This document shows positions 14,870-26,560 of a stretch of 64,000 nt of DNA, one piece after another (the first letter of the stretch is position 1; every line of letters begins with the position of its first letter). Origin of the DNA: Hoplostethus atlanticus (taxonomy: Eukaryota; Chordata; Actinopteri; Trachichthyiformes; Trachichthyidae); the NCBI GenBank assembly GCA_034670405.1, contig JAXDDX010000073.1, positions 1,717,001 through 1,781,000 on the forward strand, read 5' to 3'. The translations under genes and the position numbers were made by a program. Below the pieces are notes generated by a model. The model did no database searches and was not told the DNA's origin. It worked only from the letters and a program-made list of their open reading frames with translations.

Positions 14870-15130
14870 CTCCCGCGGAGCCTTTTAATTCTTCAAAATT
14901 CTTATACAAGCTCATATAGTTTTTGTAATTAACAAATCACAATTTAATCCGCAGTGCATGACAATTCAATTTGTTGATTGCCCCCCCAAACCTCCCGCCC
15001 TTCATCTATTTGGGAGCGAGGAAGGAAAGAAAAATAATCTTGTTGAATGTATTAATTCAACATGATGAATCCTGTATTCAAGTCAGTGGAGTGAATAATT
15101 AAAATTAGCTGATAAAACTTTCAGCAGAAT
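14870..15130. promoter_or_regulatory. Candidate conserved non-coding element (TAATTA-rich)
   Basis: TAATTA at 14926 and 15096 lies with AATCACAATTTAATCC and repeated ATTCAA motifs in non-repetitive AT-rich sequence. Inferred only. Confidence 0.4.
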
Positions 15131-18100
15131 TACTTTGCCGAAATTGCTGAACAGATGTGTCATTTTAATGAAAATCCACAGCCAAGCTCCTTTTTCCCTT
15201 CCCCTCTGTCGGATAAAAATATTATTCCCATGGCACATTCTTAATTTGGTGGTAAATATACTCAGAGCCATCTCCGGAAGGGTGGGTGGGAGCGGGGTGG
15301 AGAGGGAGGAAGAGCAACTTGTCACACTTAGTAACTTGATTTCTCCCCCTGCATGCAGTAACAGCTATCTACAGTAATTCATGGCACTCCATTGTTGCAG
15401 CAAGTCCCAAGGAGGACTTATTAAAATGCAATAATCTCCCTATTTAAACAGAAACAATAACCATTAGAATTCCCGCAGATCTAAAACAGAGCGTAAGCCC
15501 CCATCTGCTGTGAATGATTAGAGTCTTGACGAGGGAATTTAATTTGCAACATTCAAAGATGGGAATCTGAGCAGATCTCTCCTCTGAGGCTCTCACCCTC
15601 ATACTCATTTGCCTCTTGCTTTATTTGTCTTTTTATTTATTTATTTAGCTGCCACTAACGTCACTCTGGAGAGAGGCCATCGGATGCATTCATGTCAGAC
15701 AACAGCGCGCTTCATAGGGCTGCGACCCATTGTCGATCCTTCATGAAATGCTTTTGTGGAGCTGATTTTTGTTCGTGTCACCTTGCCGTACGTCATTCAG
15801 CAAAGCGCCTCATACATGAAGCTATTGTATGAATCTGAAAATGTCTCCTTTAGAAACCGTGCTGAATGGCTGTATTGCTCATAACAACATTCAGACTGAA
15901 GAGAAACAAGGTTAACTTCTATATACCTGACTACAATTGCTTGAAGCTCTCTTCAGCCTTCATCTCTGTTTTGTGTTATTGCTGTTTGTTTGGCTCTATC
16001 ATGACAGCAAACCCTGTTTATGTCTCACCGCAGTGAAACATTTGCTGTTGTGCTGTTGGCAAAATGGACCGGTTTAATCAGCCCCAGTAGTGGGGGAGCA
16101 AAGTCGGCTCCCCGGAATACAACACTATTTGTGAGACGATGGTCTTTTCTTATGGGGAATGTCTAATTCATAGTGGGGCTGGAGCTTTATAATGTTAATT
16201 TAAGAGTCAGGCTCTGGCTGTAGGAGACAATCCATCATTCTGCTTCGTGGCCCCATACTCCCTGACTTACTGGGGTTTTTTTTTGTCAAGAAAGCAAATT
16301 CTGGCCTTGGCTGCACTGTGAGGAGAGGGAGAAACCAAGAGAGAAGAGAGGCTAGTTAATGAAGTTTGAGAAGTTAGAGAAGGGGGAGAGTTAGTTTTGC
16401 AGAGTCTCTCCCTTCTTCCTCCTCGTTAATGAGATCCACAGTCGACTGGAATCAATATTCTTAGCAGTCTTCACAGATCACAGCTACAGCCTCCAGACAG
16501 ACAGCAGTCACCTCTCCGACGTTCTTCTGAAAAGTGAAGTTGTTTTTCCATATTGTGTACTCTATTCACTTGGGCTAACACTGGTTGTTTTCAGACTCTT
16601 ATGTATGTGTATAGCTCATGTAATCATGTCCTACTTGTGAAAAGCAGGGATGTTGAGTGAATACCACAGGAGCTATCACCATTTCTTTGAAGTACTAATA
16701 TTTTGAACAGCCGTCTGATAATGGATCACATGTCTTTTTTTGTAGATCTAGAAGTCCACTCATTTCTCCATATTCAGCAGTTGTGCACTATCTCTGAACA
16801 CCCCTTTTTGATTGTGTGACTTCAAAGCCAGCTCTCAAATCTCAATTCTTGCACAGGTGCACAGCTTACTGTAGGTACCGTACTCCGCCGCTCGTCTTTG
16901 GGTGGAGATAGCATCAATCCATGGAGGCGCACTGGTTCTTCATCATTTTAAATGACTGCCGAAAAGCAGAGCTGTGCCCTCCATACGGCACCTCAGCAGG
17001 CTAAAGCGTAGCAGGTGCAATGCTAAATATATATTAAAAAGTGCCTTACTCTGCAAGTTGCCATATTCCCGTGGGCTCCCCGCGCTACTGATCTCTCTGC
17101 CTGGTATCATCCATTTCTGGCTGCGAGTGTTCCAAGCGACTCCTAATTCCTGTCTCTGGTTAGCAGTGTGCCCCAGAGACTTCTGATAATGAGCTCGGAG
17201 GTTAGAAAAAAGTGGAGTGCCAGTCCCAGAAGGTGTTGTTGAGTTATGGATGGGGCAAAGATCCGCGGAGCCTCCAGAGACCCAGTTAGGGCCAAACCTT
17301 TGGCGGAAAGCATATTATTCCCCAATTTGAAAGGAAAGCTGTGGCATTTTGAAACACAGCTAATTGGCACTCAATGGAGGAAGGGGGAAACACATTTGTT
17401 CATATTTTACTGCCAGCAAAAAATGCCTTTTTACATATGGTATAAGCAGCACAACATTCAAAAGTTAATGAAAAGATACCCTTAACTATATTTCTATCAT
17501 CACAGCTCAAATTAATAGAGAAATGTATGCATACGTCTGATTGGTGGAGCTAAAATAGCACCGGCTTTAGTAGGAATTGGAAAATGATCTCACCTGCAGT
17601 CATTTGAAATCGGCACATAATGTTGAAATTACCAATTACGGATATATCAATTCAAGTGCCCCTTAAATGCTTCGGTTGAATTGTACAGCAAAAAAAAAAG
17701 GAAGAAACACTTAATCTAATTAATAAAAGACAAGTGCTTCCCTGCCTCACACATCAGCTTGTATCTAGTTTACTGCAATTATTTAATTTGTTTTAAAAAT
17801 CCATCTTATTCTAATGTCTTAAATACCACGTGCAGTTAAAAGTGACTTGTTAGGTGATGAGTACAGACAATAGGTACCTGACTACATGGTTTCTAAGGAG
17901 ATAATACAGATCCAAAAATAGGTCTCAACAGCACGGACACCATGTTTCTTCATTCTTCCTGTAAATGCTCACCGTCAGGGGCGTGACTTTTTCTTTTACA
18001 GTAGATTAGCACTCTAGGCCAGTTTGATGATAAAGTATCTGTTTGATAAATACAGTGTTTAATGTTTGCTTCTTGGTTTTTATTGCCCTCCTCCTCAAAT

Positions 18101-18498
18101 ACTGTGTAATCTTTTGCTGTCGTTTAGCATTTGGGTAGAATTCACCAACGTGATGCCTCCCCCCCACTGTTGGATGCGCATGACTCCCGCCCATATTTCC
18201 TTTTTATCAGTGGAACCTGTTTTGAATTGAGCTCAGATTACCATTTCATGCAGTCTATAACAGTCTAAACAGTATTTTTGGACTTAAATATGTTTTTGTC
18301 TGGGCACTGTCACAGTCACCTTATCAATGTTTTCCAATTCACTCTCTATGGCAGTATATTACGAAGATAAGAGGAAAATTGAATGATTGCCGTGGGGAAA
18401 TTGGGTAACTGATATGACTAACAGACTATAGGGTAGGAAAAATGATTTGCTCATGTTTTGAGAGAGACAATAGGAGACAATGTACATACATTTTGTAC
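15131..18498. other. Intronic stretch, no gene seen
   Basis: 15400-15900 and 16940-17440 look unique and may include further conserved elements. A TTTATTTATTTATTTA run lies near 15632. Frames at 15083-15377, 16974-17186 and 17143-17485 are opposed or overlapping and unrecognised. Confidence 0.45.
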
Positions 18499-18563
18499 GG
18501 TATAGGAATATAGGAAGGTATAGGAATATAGGAAGGTATAGAAGGTGTATATATATATATATA
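18499..18563. repeat. 18-bp tandem repeat followed by (TA)8
   Basis: Two exact copies of GGTATAGGAATATAGGAA and a partial third lie just before a (TA)8 run. All are about 70 bp before the Tc1-like relic. Confidence 0.9.
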
Positions 18564-18630
18564 CTGTATATTGCAATTCAATGGCATTTTCCTTAATTAA
18601 TTGTAATTATTTATGTATATGATTTATATA

Positions 18631-19400
18631 CAGTTCTGGCCAAGACTATGGGCGGCCTTGAATTTCATGCAGGTTATGTACAATATATTCTTAAATAATT
18701 GGAAATTGAAACAACTTTCGGTCTTCACACGTTCACATGATCAAACAATAACAATAAATATTTTTTTTATGGCTTCATGGCTATGGTCATGATTATTGGC
18801 ACACTTTTCTAATACTTAGTTGCAGCCTTTGTCGATGATGACTTTTCTTGTAACCATCAATAAGCTTCCTGCTCCTTTCTGCTGGCAGTTTCTCCCACTC
18901 TTCAACTGCAACCTGCTCTTCTTCAATGTTTGAAGGATTCCTTTGACCAATTGCACATTTCAGGTCTCACCATCGGTTCTCAATGGGATTGAGATCAAGA
19001 CTCATCGCTGGCCACTCCAGAACAGTCCAACGGTTTCTCTTGAACCATTCCTGGGCATTTGTGTTGGGTCATTGTCCTGTGGGAGGACCCATGACCTTCG
19101 ATTAATACCCAGTTTTCTGACACTGGGTAGGACTTTTCACTCTAAAATGCCTTGGTAATCTTCTGATTTCATGATGCCCTTATGTTCAAGACGTCCAGTA
19201 CCTGATGGCAGCAAAGCAGCCCCACAGCATTATGAACCTTCACTGTATTTGACTGTAGGCAGGGTGTGTTGTCGTCTGTAAACAAAGCGCTGATCTGCAA
19301 TGCCAAAGAGCTCTAATTTGGTTTCATCGGTCCACAGAACATTAGGTTTGTCCAGGTGGGTCTTGAATTGTTCAATTGTTGTTTACATATTCATGGCCAT
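18631..19400 (-). mobile_element. Truncated Tc1/mariner-like relic
   Basis: The element begins CAGTTCTGGCCAAGACT right after a TA, the Tc1 target dinucleotide. The minus strand reads as decayed Tc1-type transposase: LWGCFAA (19206-19232), LPQDNDP with the second catalytic Asp (about 19058-19090), and DLNPIENRW with the third acidic residue region (18976-19006). Frameshifts and stops interrupt it. The N-terminal half, the first catalytic Asp and the other terminal repeat are missing. Similarity fades around 19355-19400, so the upper boundary is approximate. This is a dead copy. Confidence 0.85.
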
Positions 19401-22400
19401 GACCACTTTTCAATTTTGAAAACATGAACGTTTATCTTCTAACCTCGTTCACCAATATGCCATGTGGCTGAGCTGAAGACAGTGATTGGATTTGGCGGCG
19501 CTGATGTGCTGTGTCAATGTTGGTTTTCTCACTGCATGTCGGTCTGTGGCCTGACATGGTAGTAAATCCTATGTCACAGTCAAACGCTCTGATTAGGTTT
19601 GACGTCCTGTATATGTCAGAATCATGGACATTACCAAGGTGATGATGGAGGTGGGGCTGGGTCAGCCACTGGAAACCACATTGGATGTACAGGCAGAGAG
19701 TTGGTTCAATCATGGTTGGTGATGTAGTGTCATGTATCATGGTTAACTCATGTAGTAACCAGGGGGCTAGTTAGTAATCCCTTAGCTTTTTCCTATTTTG
19801 TTTTCTTATCTATGTATAATACCATGAATATGTACCCTCTAGAATAGTCCATGTAGGTCAGAGGTATTAGGCAACACTAGGTGACAATAGAGCATCATAT
19901 TCTATTGCCTCATGGTCATTATTCCTTTTTAATGAGCATATTTTAATAATATTTTGCACAAACAACCACAAATTGTGTTAATTGGTTTAAGTAGCGAGAG
20001 CCCATTGCCATATACACACACAATGGACACTGATGCATTTACAAAATTGATGGGAACAGGGTTGCAAGATATAGCTACAGCAAGGATTATTATGCTGCTT
20101 GACTTGTACTGTTAATCCAAACAAAGATGGCTAAATACAAAGCTTCATTGCATTCACCCATTTACCGTCCATTGTGGTTTGTTTACTTTCAGTATTTTGT
20201 AATAACTTTCCAACTTGTTGAAAATAAGATTTGGAAAAGAGCATTTGGAAGTTATCAAAGATGCTGCTGCATTTTGGATTCAATTGTGTTATTACAGGCC
20301 GCAACTTTTTCCCACCACAATAAAACAATGCGAAGACACTACAGCAATCATTCACCGTGTGCCACCCTAATGACATCCCTCTCGCTTAATTTCATTGGAC
20401 TTGTAGCTTGGTGGCTGAACACAAAGAGAAGATGTCAGTCTGGTTTTATAATGACTTGTTCTCATCAACAAAGTAGGTGAAGATTTAGGCAAACAAACTT
20501 TAAATGGGTTCTAAAGAAAAGTTGTTGAAGCTTTCAGATTGGTATGTGTTCCTTTCTTCTGCTCCATTTTTCAGAGAGGTGTCCGCATTGGTTTTTCAGA
20601 AAATGTGGTTACCTAAATATTACACTGAATCCTTTGATGAATAATTCTTCTTGAATGCCATCTTTTCTTTTAATGTTGCCTCTTCATATTCTACTCATCC
20701 TTTCTCTTTCAAGCTGAGCAGAACAACAGCACCCAAATCAAATAAGCCAGCATGATGTATAAATTGACTGACTGCAACGAGTGTACCTCGACACTTTACT
20801 CCTCAGCTACAAAACAGTTTCACTTTGTTGACTTACCTCTGTTTTGATGTGGTTAATTAATGGAGGAAAGAAATTGGAAGTGCTTTCTGTGAAGGTAATG
20901 TAGTGAAGCTCCGTGGTGGCTCTGCCTAATGAGGCTAATTATCTATTGTGAATGTCCAATCCAGACAGGCCTTTCTTTTGATTGCTTTGATTAATTACAG
21001 CACACTGAGTGCTGCTCTTACAGCCTATTAGAATGGCAGGAAATGAAAAGCACTACAGCTAACTGGTGAAGTGGCAAAGGACTTGCAGCCAGGAGAATAC
21101 TGAAGGGCTGCAGCAGAATCCTCTACATCAGTTCTTTGGGGCCAGGTAGAGGGCCATTTAGTGGCTATCACATGGCTTTATAGCCTCGGTTAAACAAATT
21201 AGGCCCTTATCTCTTCCTCATAGTTTCCTGGGACTATTTCTCTATGGGGCAGGTGTATTTGCTCTGAATTTTTTTTTTGCATTTGCATATGGTGTCATAT
21301 CATGTTAGCTGACTATGGAAAATCTGTACAGCAAAATAATTTCATGAATCTGAGCAGAGAAATACTTGTGCTGACATATAACTAATTGGGAAAGAGTTCT
21401 GCAATAGAAAGCATGATATTCAGGTGGCAAGGACATAGTATTCATGTTAGCACCATCTGACTCGAATGTGTGTGTGGTTGAACCATTGTGTGTGTGTGTG
21501 TGCAGTGTGTATGTTTGAGTGGGATGGCATGATGGAATGTACTTTGGCATTTCTTTTACGTTGAAGTTTTTCCACCTCAGCGAGACAGAAGCATAAGATC
21601 CCTGGTTCATTACCTGTGCTAGTGTTAAGCTCAGGCCCTCGTCGCTTCCCCCGGCTGAGCCAGGCAGCACACAACACATTACAGCTGGCACATCACTCTC
21701 ACTGCATAAATCTGTGTTACACTCCCCTGCCCAAAATGCGTCGGAGAACCGTGAGTAATGTGATTGTTTTAGTGCCTCGCCACCTTTCTGACAGTCAGGC
21801 AAAATATTTTTGAATCTTCAACTCCTGAAACTCACATCATCAGGCATTTAGAGGAACGCATTACTGTGATTGGTTAGGAAGGTATTCTATCTGAAAAAAA
21901 CATTCCATTTTGTCCGTTTTGGAATGAATACCTCTCATTTCGTTGTGATAATGTATGTATTTCATTATGCAATCATAGGCACCCAGTAAATATGGCATTA
22001 TAGTAAATCCCTAAAGGCTTATTCTCCTCTAGAAATTCACCTCTGCTGTATATGAAATAATAAAGGACACTATTATTGAAAATCACACAATAGATTATCA
22101 ATCCATATCTTATTCCCTATGTGGACAGCTAGCTGAATGTTGTTACACTGACTCACCCATGCATTAAACATCAGTATAGCAGAAAGTACCTGGAAAATAT
22201 GTCAAGATTTATGCTCTTAAGGAATAGCCCAACTCCACAGCCATTTGGCTCCAGCATAGTGTGGAAAATTGTAATGAAGAGAGGCAAGCAAGGGGAAAAA
22301 AATTCTTGACCTGAATTTTGTTGGTTTGGTGACAATGAGAAAGATAAGTGGTTGTGACAGTTGGGAATGATGTTCTGCCACGGGCCTGTGAGCTGTGCTG

Positions 22401-22439
22401 TGGCTAAATTGACACCGTTGTCAAACACACTTTTCACAA
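19401..22439. other. Intronic stretch, no gene seen
   Basis: Minus frame 19432-19740 follows the Tc1-like relic directly but does not read as transposase. Frames at 20127-20480 are opposed to each other. The 165-codon minus frame 21305-21802 runs through a GT repeat (21484-21504). None is supported as a gene. Confidence 0.45.
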
Positions 22440-22820
22440 TGCCCAGACCTCCCGTGAACCATCTAATTCGGCAAATGGGAACCCTAATTCTTCATTAACT
22501 CACAGGAAACAGGAGATTTGGTCATGTAATTTTCTCCTCACTGCCTGTTTTAAAGATTCCAATAACCAAGCATTTACAGTTGACTGAGCATGGATTGCTC
22601 CCCCCCACCCCCTCCTTTCCCCCCCTCTCTCTCGCCACCACTTTTTACAACCTCGACATGCTGGCTGTGAAACCTAGTGATGCTTATAGCCAGACTTATT
22701 GCCATGGTTATCTTTAATGACTTTGAAATGTATTGGCCTCGTTAATAAGCAGCGGGGTTATCAATTCCTCTAATTAGGCCGCGTGCTCCCCGAAGAAATT
22801 GCACATTAAAGAGCCAAAAG
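22440..22820. promoter_or_regulatory. Candidate conserved non-coding element
   Basis: The part 22660-22820 has GTTAATAAGCAG, TATCAATTCC and TAATTA (22771) in unique sequence, followed by CCGCGTGCTCC. A C-rich simple patch interrupts at 22598-22630. Inferred enhancer. Confidence 0.4.
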
Positions 22821-23989
22821 ATGAGTCGGAGGCTAGGGACACTCTCCGGCAAGAGGTGGGGGTTACAGGGGCTGGGGTGAGGGTGGGGGTTATTGGGAGT
22901 TAAAAGTCAAAGTCTTACCCTGTCTGAGAGGATTAAGCATTAAATCATTATAACCCCCCCCACCCCATTCTAGCACAACGCCCCCACCCCAACCCCTTGC
23001 CACTGCCACCACACCTTCCTCTCCCCACGAAAATGACTGTTTCACTTGCACATTATAGCTATCGGCGGATGTGTGTGCGCAGGGGGGTAATCACAGACGG
23101 GCAGGGCTGGGTAGCGGTAATGGGACATGAGCACTGCTGAGGTGTGTAATACGATCAGGAGTTACTGTCACAGAGCACTGATGTGCATATCTCAGGTTGA
23201 CATGTTGAGGCCGCGGCGAGGCCATTTGGGTAAGCTTTATGTGGCGTTCCAGGGGAGCTTCAGTCAGCCGCCAGCAAGGAATATTGGCCTTTTAGATGAA
23301 ATGGATGCCTGCCTTCTGTCTTTGTCACGTCTCTGAGTCTGGGTGCTTGGCAGCTCTGCAATAGTCAGATGTACAGCATATATGCAAGGCTTAGAGTGAC
23401 AGAGCCTTGTATTTATGTAGGAATGAGCGCAAGATCACTATAAACCAAAAGATACCATTCGTAAGAATTCTAGTGTCGATATTTACAGTGTAATCATTCA
23501 TCATTTGCTTTGTGATTATGGTCAGTTCCAAATGGCGCTTGATTTCTAAAGAACTGAATAGCTATTGTTTACGCAGTGGTAACACAAGTACACAGTGGCA
23601 GGTCCATATTTATCGCTTGACTAGTTTATCCATCCAGCAATGATTTATCAACCAGGTCCAAAGGCATGAAAAGCACAAGCCAAGAGTGAGAGGAGAAAAA
23701 CATAGCCCTCTAACATATTACTGAATTACAGTGTGTAGCAGTTCTTAGAAAATGTTAAAAATATATATATATTTCTAACCTATTTCGTACATGCATTTGT
23801 ATGTGTACATGCACATATGTGCATACGTGTGTGTGTGTGTGTGTGTGTGTGCTGTGTGTCTTTGCCGCTGTCTGCACACACACATGAAAATAGAGATTAG
23901 CTATAGCTGATTTATTTATGCTGCGGCCCTGGCAGCCAGTCACTTTTACATGATGGGTTTGTAACAAATATCTGCTGCATATTGTTAAA
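22821..23989. other. Intronic stretch with G/C-rich patches and a microsatellite
   Basis: G-rich 22850-22900 and C-rich 22950-23030 patches, then unique sequence and the GT repeat at 23827. No gene seen. Confidence 0.45.
23827..23852. repeat. (GT)n microsatellite
   Basis: About thirteen GT units, with shorter ATGT/GTAC-type repeats and an AT run on the left. Confidence 0.92.
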
Positions 23990-24180
23990 TTAATCTTCCA
24001 TTTAAAATTAATGGAGTTAGACTCCCCAGGTTCAATGTAATTTGGTGTTCACGGGCAGCAAGCAACGCCGTGTGAATACGGAATGAGCTGAGGCCAAACG
24101 GCCTAATCTTCCATCACCTTGAACCTGAGAGGAGAGGACGCCTCATCCAGCACTGGCTAATGAGATTGTGCTTACCTCCC
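23990..24180. promoter_or_regulatory. Candidate conserved non-coding element
   Basis: TTAAATTAATCTTCC, TTAAAATTAATGG and GGTTCAATGTAATTTGG lie in unique sequence immediately before a polypurine tract. Inferred. Confidence 0.35.
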
Positions 24181-24185
24181 GGGAG

Positions 24186-24361
24186 AAAGAGACAGAGAGG
24201 GAGGGAGGGAGGGAGAGTTAGAAAGATGGAGGAAAAGAGGATGAATGTGTGGAGGCACACCGCTGTGGAAAAAGGGGAAAGGGATATGAAGGGAGAGAAT
24301 GATGGTCCGAGTGTTGGAAGAAGGAAGGAAGGAAGGAAGGATGGAAGGAAGGAGGGAGGGT
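24186..24361. repeat. Polypurine tract with GAGG and GGAA repeats
   Basis: AGAGGGAGGGAGGGA near 24195 and a GGAA/GGAT/GGAG run at 24315-24361 lie in a strongly purine-biased 175-bp stretch. A T14 run follows at 24421. Long reading frames on both strands here come from the repeat. Confidence 0.88.
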
Positions 24362-24870
24362 GGGAGATATATAGAGCATGGTAGCCGCCTGCAGTTTTCC
24401 CCCATACCTCACCACTCGTCTTTTTTTTTTTTTTCTTCAACTCTAATTCCTGCGGTAGGACATGGCTGATATATGTATGAGAGAGCTGGGGCATGTTGAG
24501 ATGAAATGAATTCTATATCATTATTTCACAATCCTCACCCGGCCGTGACAAAGACAGAGGACATATTTCACGGTTAAGGATGCGCCACTCAGCAGGGGTG
24601 TCTGTCTCTCCATAATTCATAAAATGAGGAAAGGTTCCCCTGTGCAAGCCAGGCGATATTATTGTCAAAGAAACCGCAGGGAATAGCTCTCTAGTGCCAC
24701 ACAGAGACGCTGTGTTCTCTGCATGTCTGGTGTTACATATAGGTTCACATTTCTACATTACATTGGAACGAGGCAGCCTCCATGTCTGCACTATGTCACT
24801 TAAATTATTCAAGAATGGTGTTGAAGAAAGTTGATAATAATATTCCACAGCATAACAACGCACAGCCAGA

Positions 24871-24872
<2 letters not shown>

Positions 24873-24905
<33 letters not shown>
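24873..24905. repeat. (CA)16 microsatellite
   Basis: Uninterrupted CA dinucleotides. Confidence 0.94.
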
Positions 24906-24907
<2 letters not shown>

Positions 24908-26169
24908 AGACAAACACGCAAACTCACACATACTAATTCATAGTTTTGCTGTGGATTCAATGCGGTGTTAGCCGTCTCTGCAGTGCTTTGCCCTCCAGCA
25001 GACAGTGGCAGCAGTGTTAGCCAGCCCAGGAATGAGCTCTGCCAGCATTCAGAGCTCATATGGTTGGTTTTGGATGGGGATGCTGCTATCCTGGCCAACT
25101 AGGTGGATTAGCAGCTCTGTCCTGTATAAAGCAGTACTCCATCCCAAGATTGTCCTACTGTAAACACCCTGACATTCATAACAGAGATGTTAACGCAAGC
25201 TGCAATGGAATCCCTTTGTGGATACTATGAATTTTGAATGCTAGTATGGGTTTGTAGTCCTTTGGCCAGACAAAGTCAGACCAGCAGGACTAGCAGTGGC
25301 TAAATCTACTTAAAATGTGGAGAAACTTCCCTTTGAAAATACATGTATTAGAACAATAATAGAAGATTATACTGCATATTGTAACCACCAGAAACCAGTA
25401 ATACAATACAGTTCAATTCAAAGTAATACATTCATTAAAGTGATTTAAGGCAATGGATCACATGCAAAATAGCAAGCTGGTCTGTTTTTGTACACATTTT
25501 CAAGTCTAATTTTACCTAGAAAGTCAATAGGTAAATTTGATTTCACAAATAGCAGCAGGAGAGTGATGATTTTTTTCCCCCAGCTCCACCTCTAAACCAA
25601 CACTGTGCCAGAATAATTTGAAGCAAACTAGACCTTCATATACTGTACATTTCTAGAATATCCTATCCATTAATAGAATGCTTAGCATAAATCAAACATA
25701 AATACTCTCCCCAAAATGCATTTTATCATTAGTTTTAACACACCAAAGTTTGCAAAAAGTAAAGGGTGTGAGGACTTTTTTTGCTAAAATCCCAAACTGT
25801 AAAGAACCTCAAATGACCTAACTCTTGGATCACTGTCCTTGCTGTTTACTTGTTTACCCTGCAGTTGTGTAGTGATATACTACTACTAATATTAATCTTT
25901 ACTCTTCAATATACCTTTACTCACTTATTCATACATTTTCATGAGTTTATTGATGAAGTCTTTCTCTTAATCACCTACTCATTTCATTACACCCTCGACA
26001 CTCTGTCCTTTGACTCCCTCTGCTTGTTTCTCATTTTTCTTGGCTAGTACATGCTAATTTACTCACCCACACACTCATTTGTTTGTCCATTCATTCATTG
26101 ATTCCATTGATCCATTCCATTGATCCTGTGCTCCCATTCTCCTCTTGCCCACATCTAATCAATCAGCCT
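24906..26169. other. Intronic stretch, no gene seen
   Basis: 25200-25830 is AT-rich and may be old repeat DNA. 25890-26130 is pyrimidine- and CATT-rich. Confidence 0.4.
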
Positions 26170-26560
26170 CTCTGTTTGCCAGTGTTGTTTAGTAGGATGC
26201 TAAAGGCCTGAATGACACGTGATCTTATCCCGAAACAACTGCTCCTCTCGGGCCTTTCTGTGTTATGTAAGGCTGCCATTAATGTAATAGTAATAGAGCC
26301 CCCCCATGATAATAGAGGCTAGGTTTAATAACACAGCAGCTAATGAAACCTGCTGCAATCCTCCCAGTTATGTCTCCATGTGTCACTGTGATTTTCCTTG
26401 CCTCTGGGCAGCCACATGGCTCAGATTCATACCTGTCCAATATGAACTATGAAGTGCCTTACTGTCTCTACCCTCCGGGGTTTACATATGGATGGCTGAG
26501 GCACCCGGCATTCAGCCAGAGTAGATTGATCAGCAAATAAGTTGCTGTCGACCAGCTTTA
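26170..26560. promoter_or_regulatory. Candidate conserved non-coding element
   Basis: Unique sequence with GCCATTAATGTAATAG, AATAACACAGCAGCTAATG and balanced composition. Inferred. Confidence 0.3.

Noticed and set aside
21305..21802. 165-codon minus-strand open frame as a gene
   Set aside because: It reads through a GT microsatellite (HTHTH translation), has a competing frame in another phase, and no recognisable domain.
24114..24494. 126-codon Pro/Ser-rich minus-strand frame
   Set aside because: The translation is produced by GGAA and GAGG repeats.
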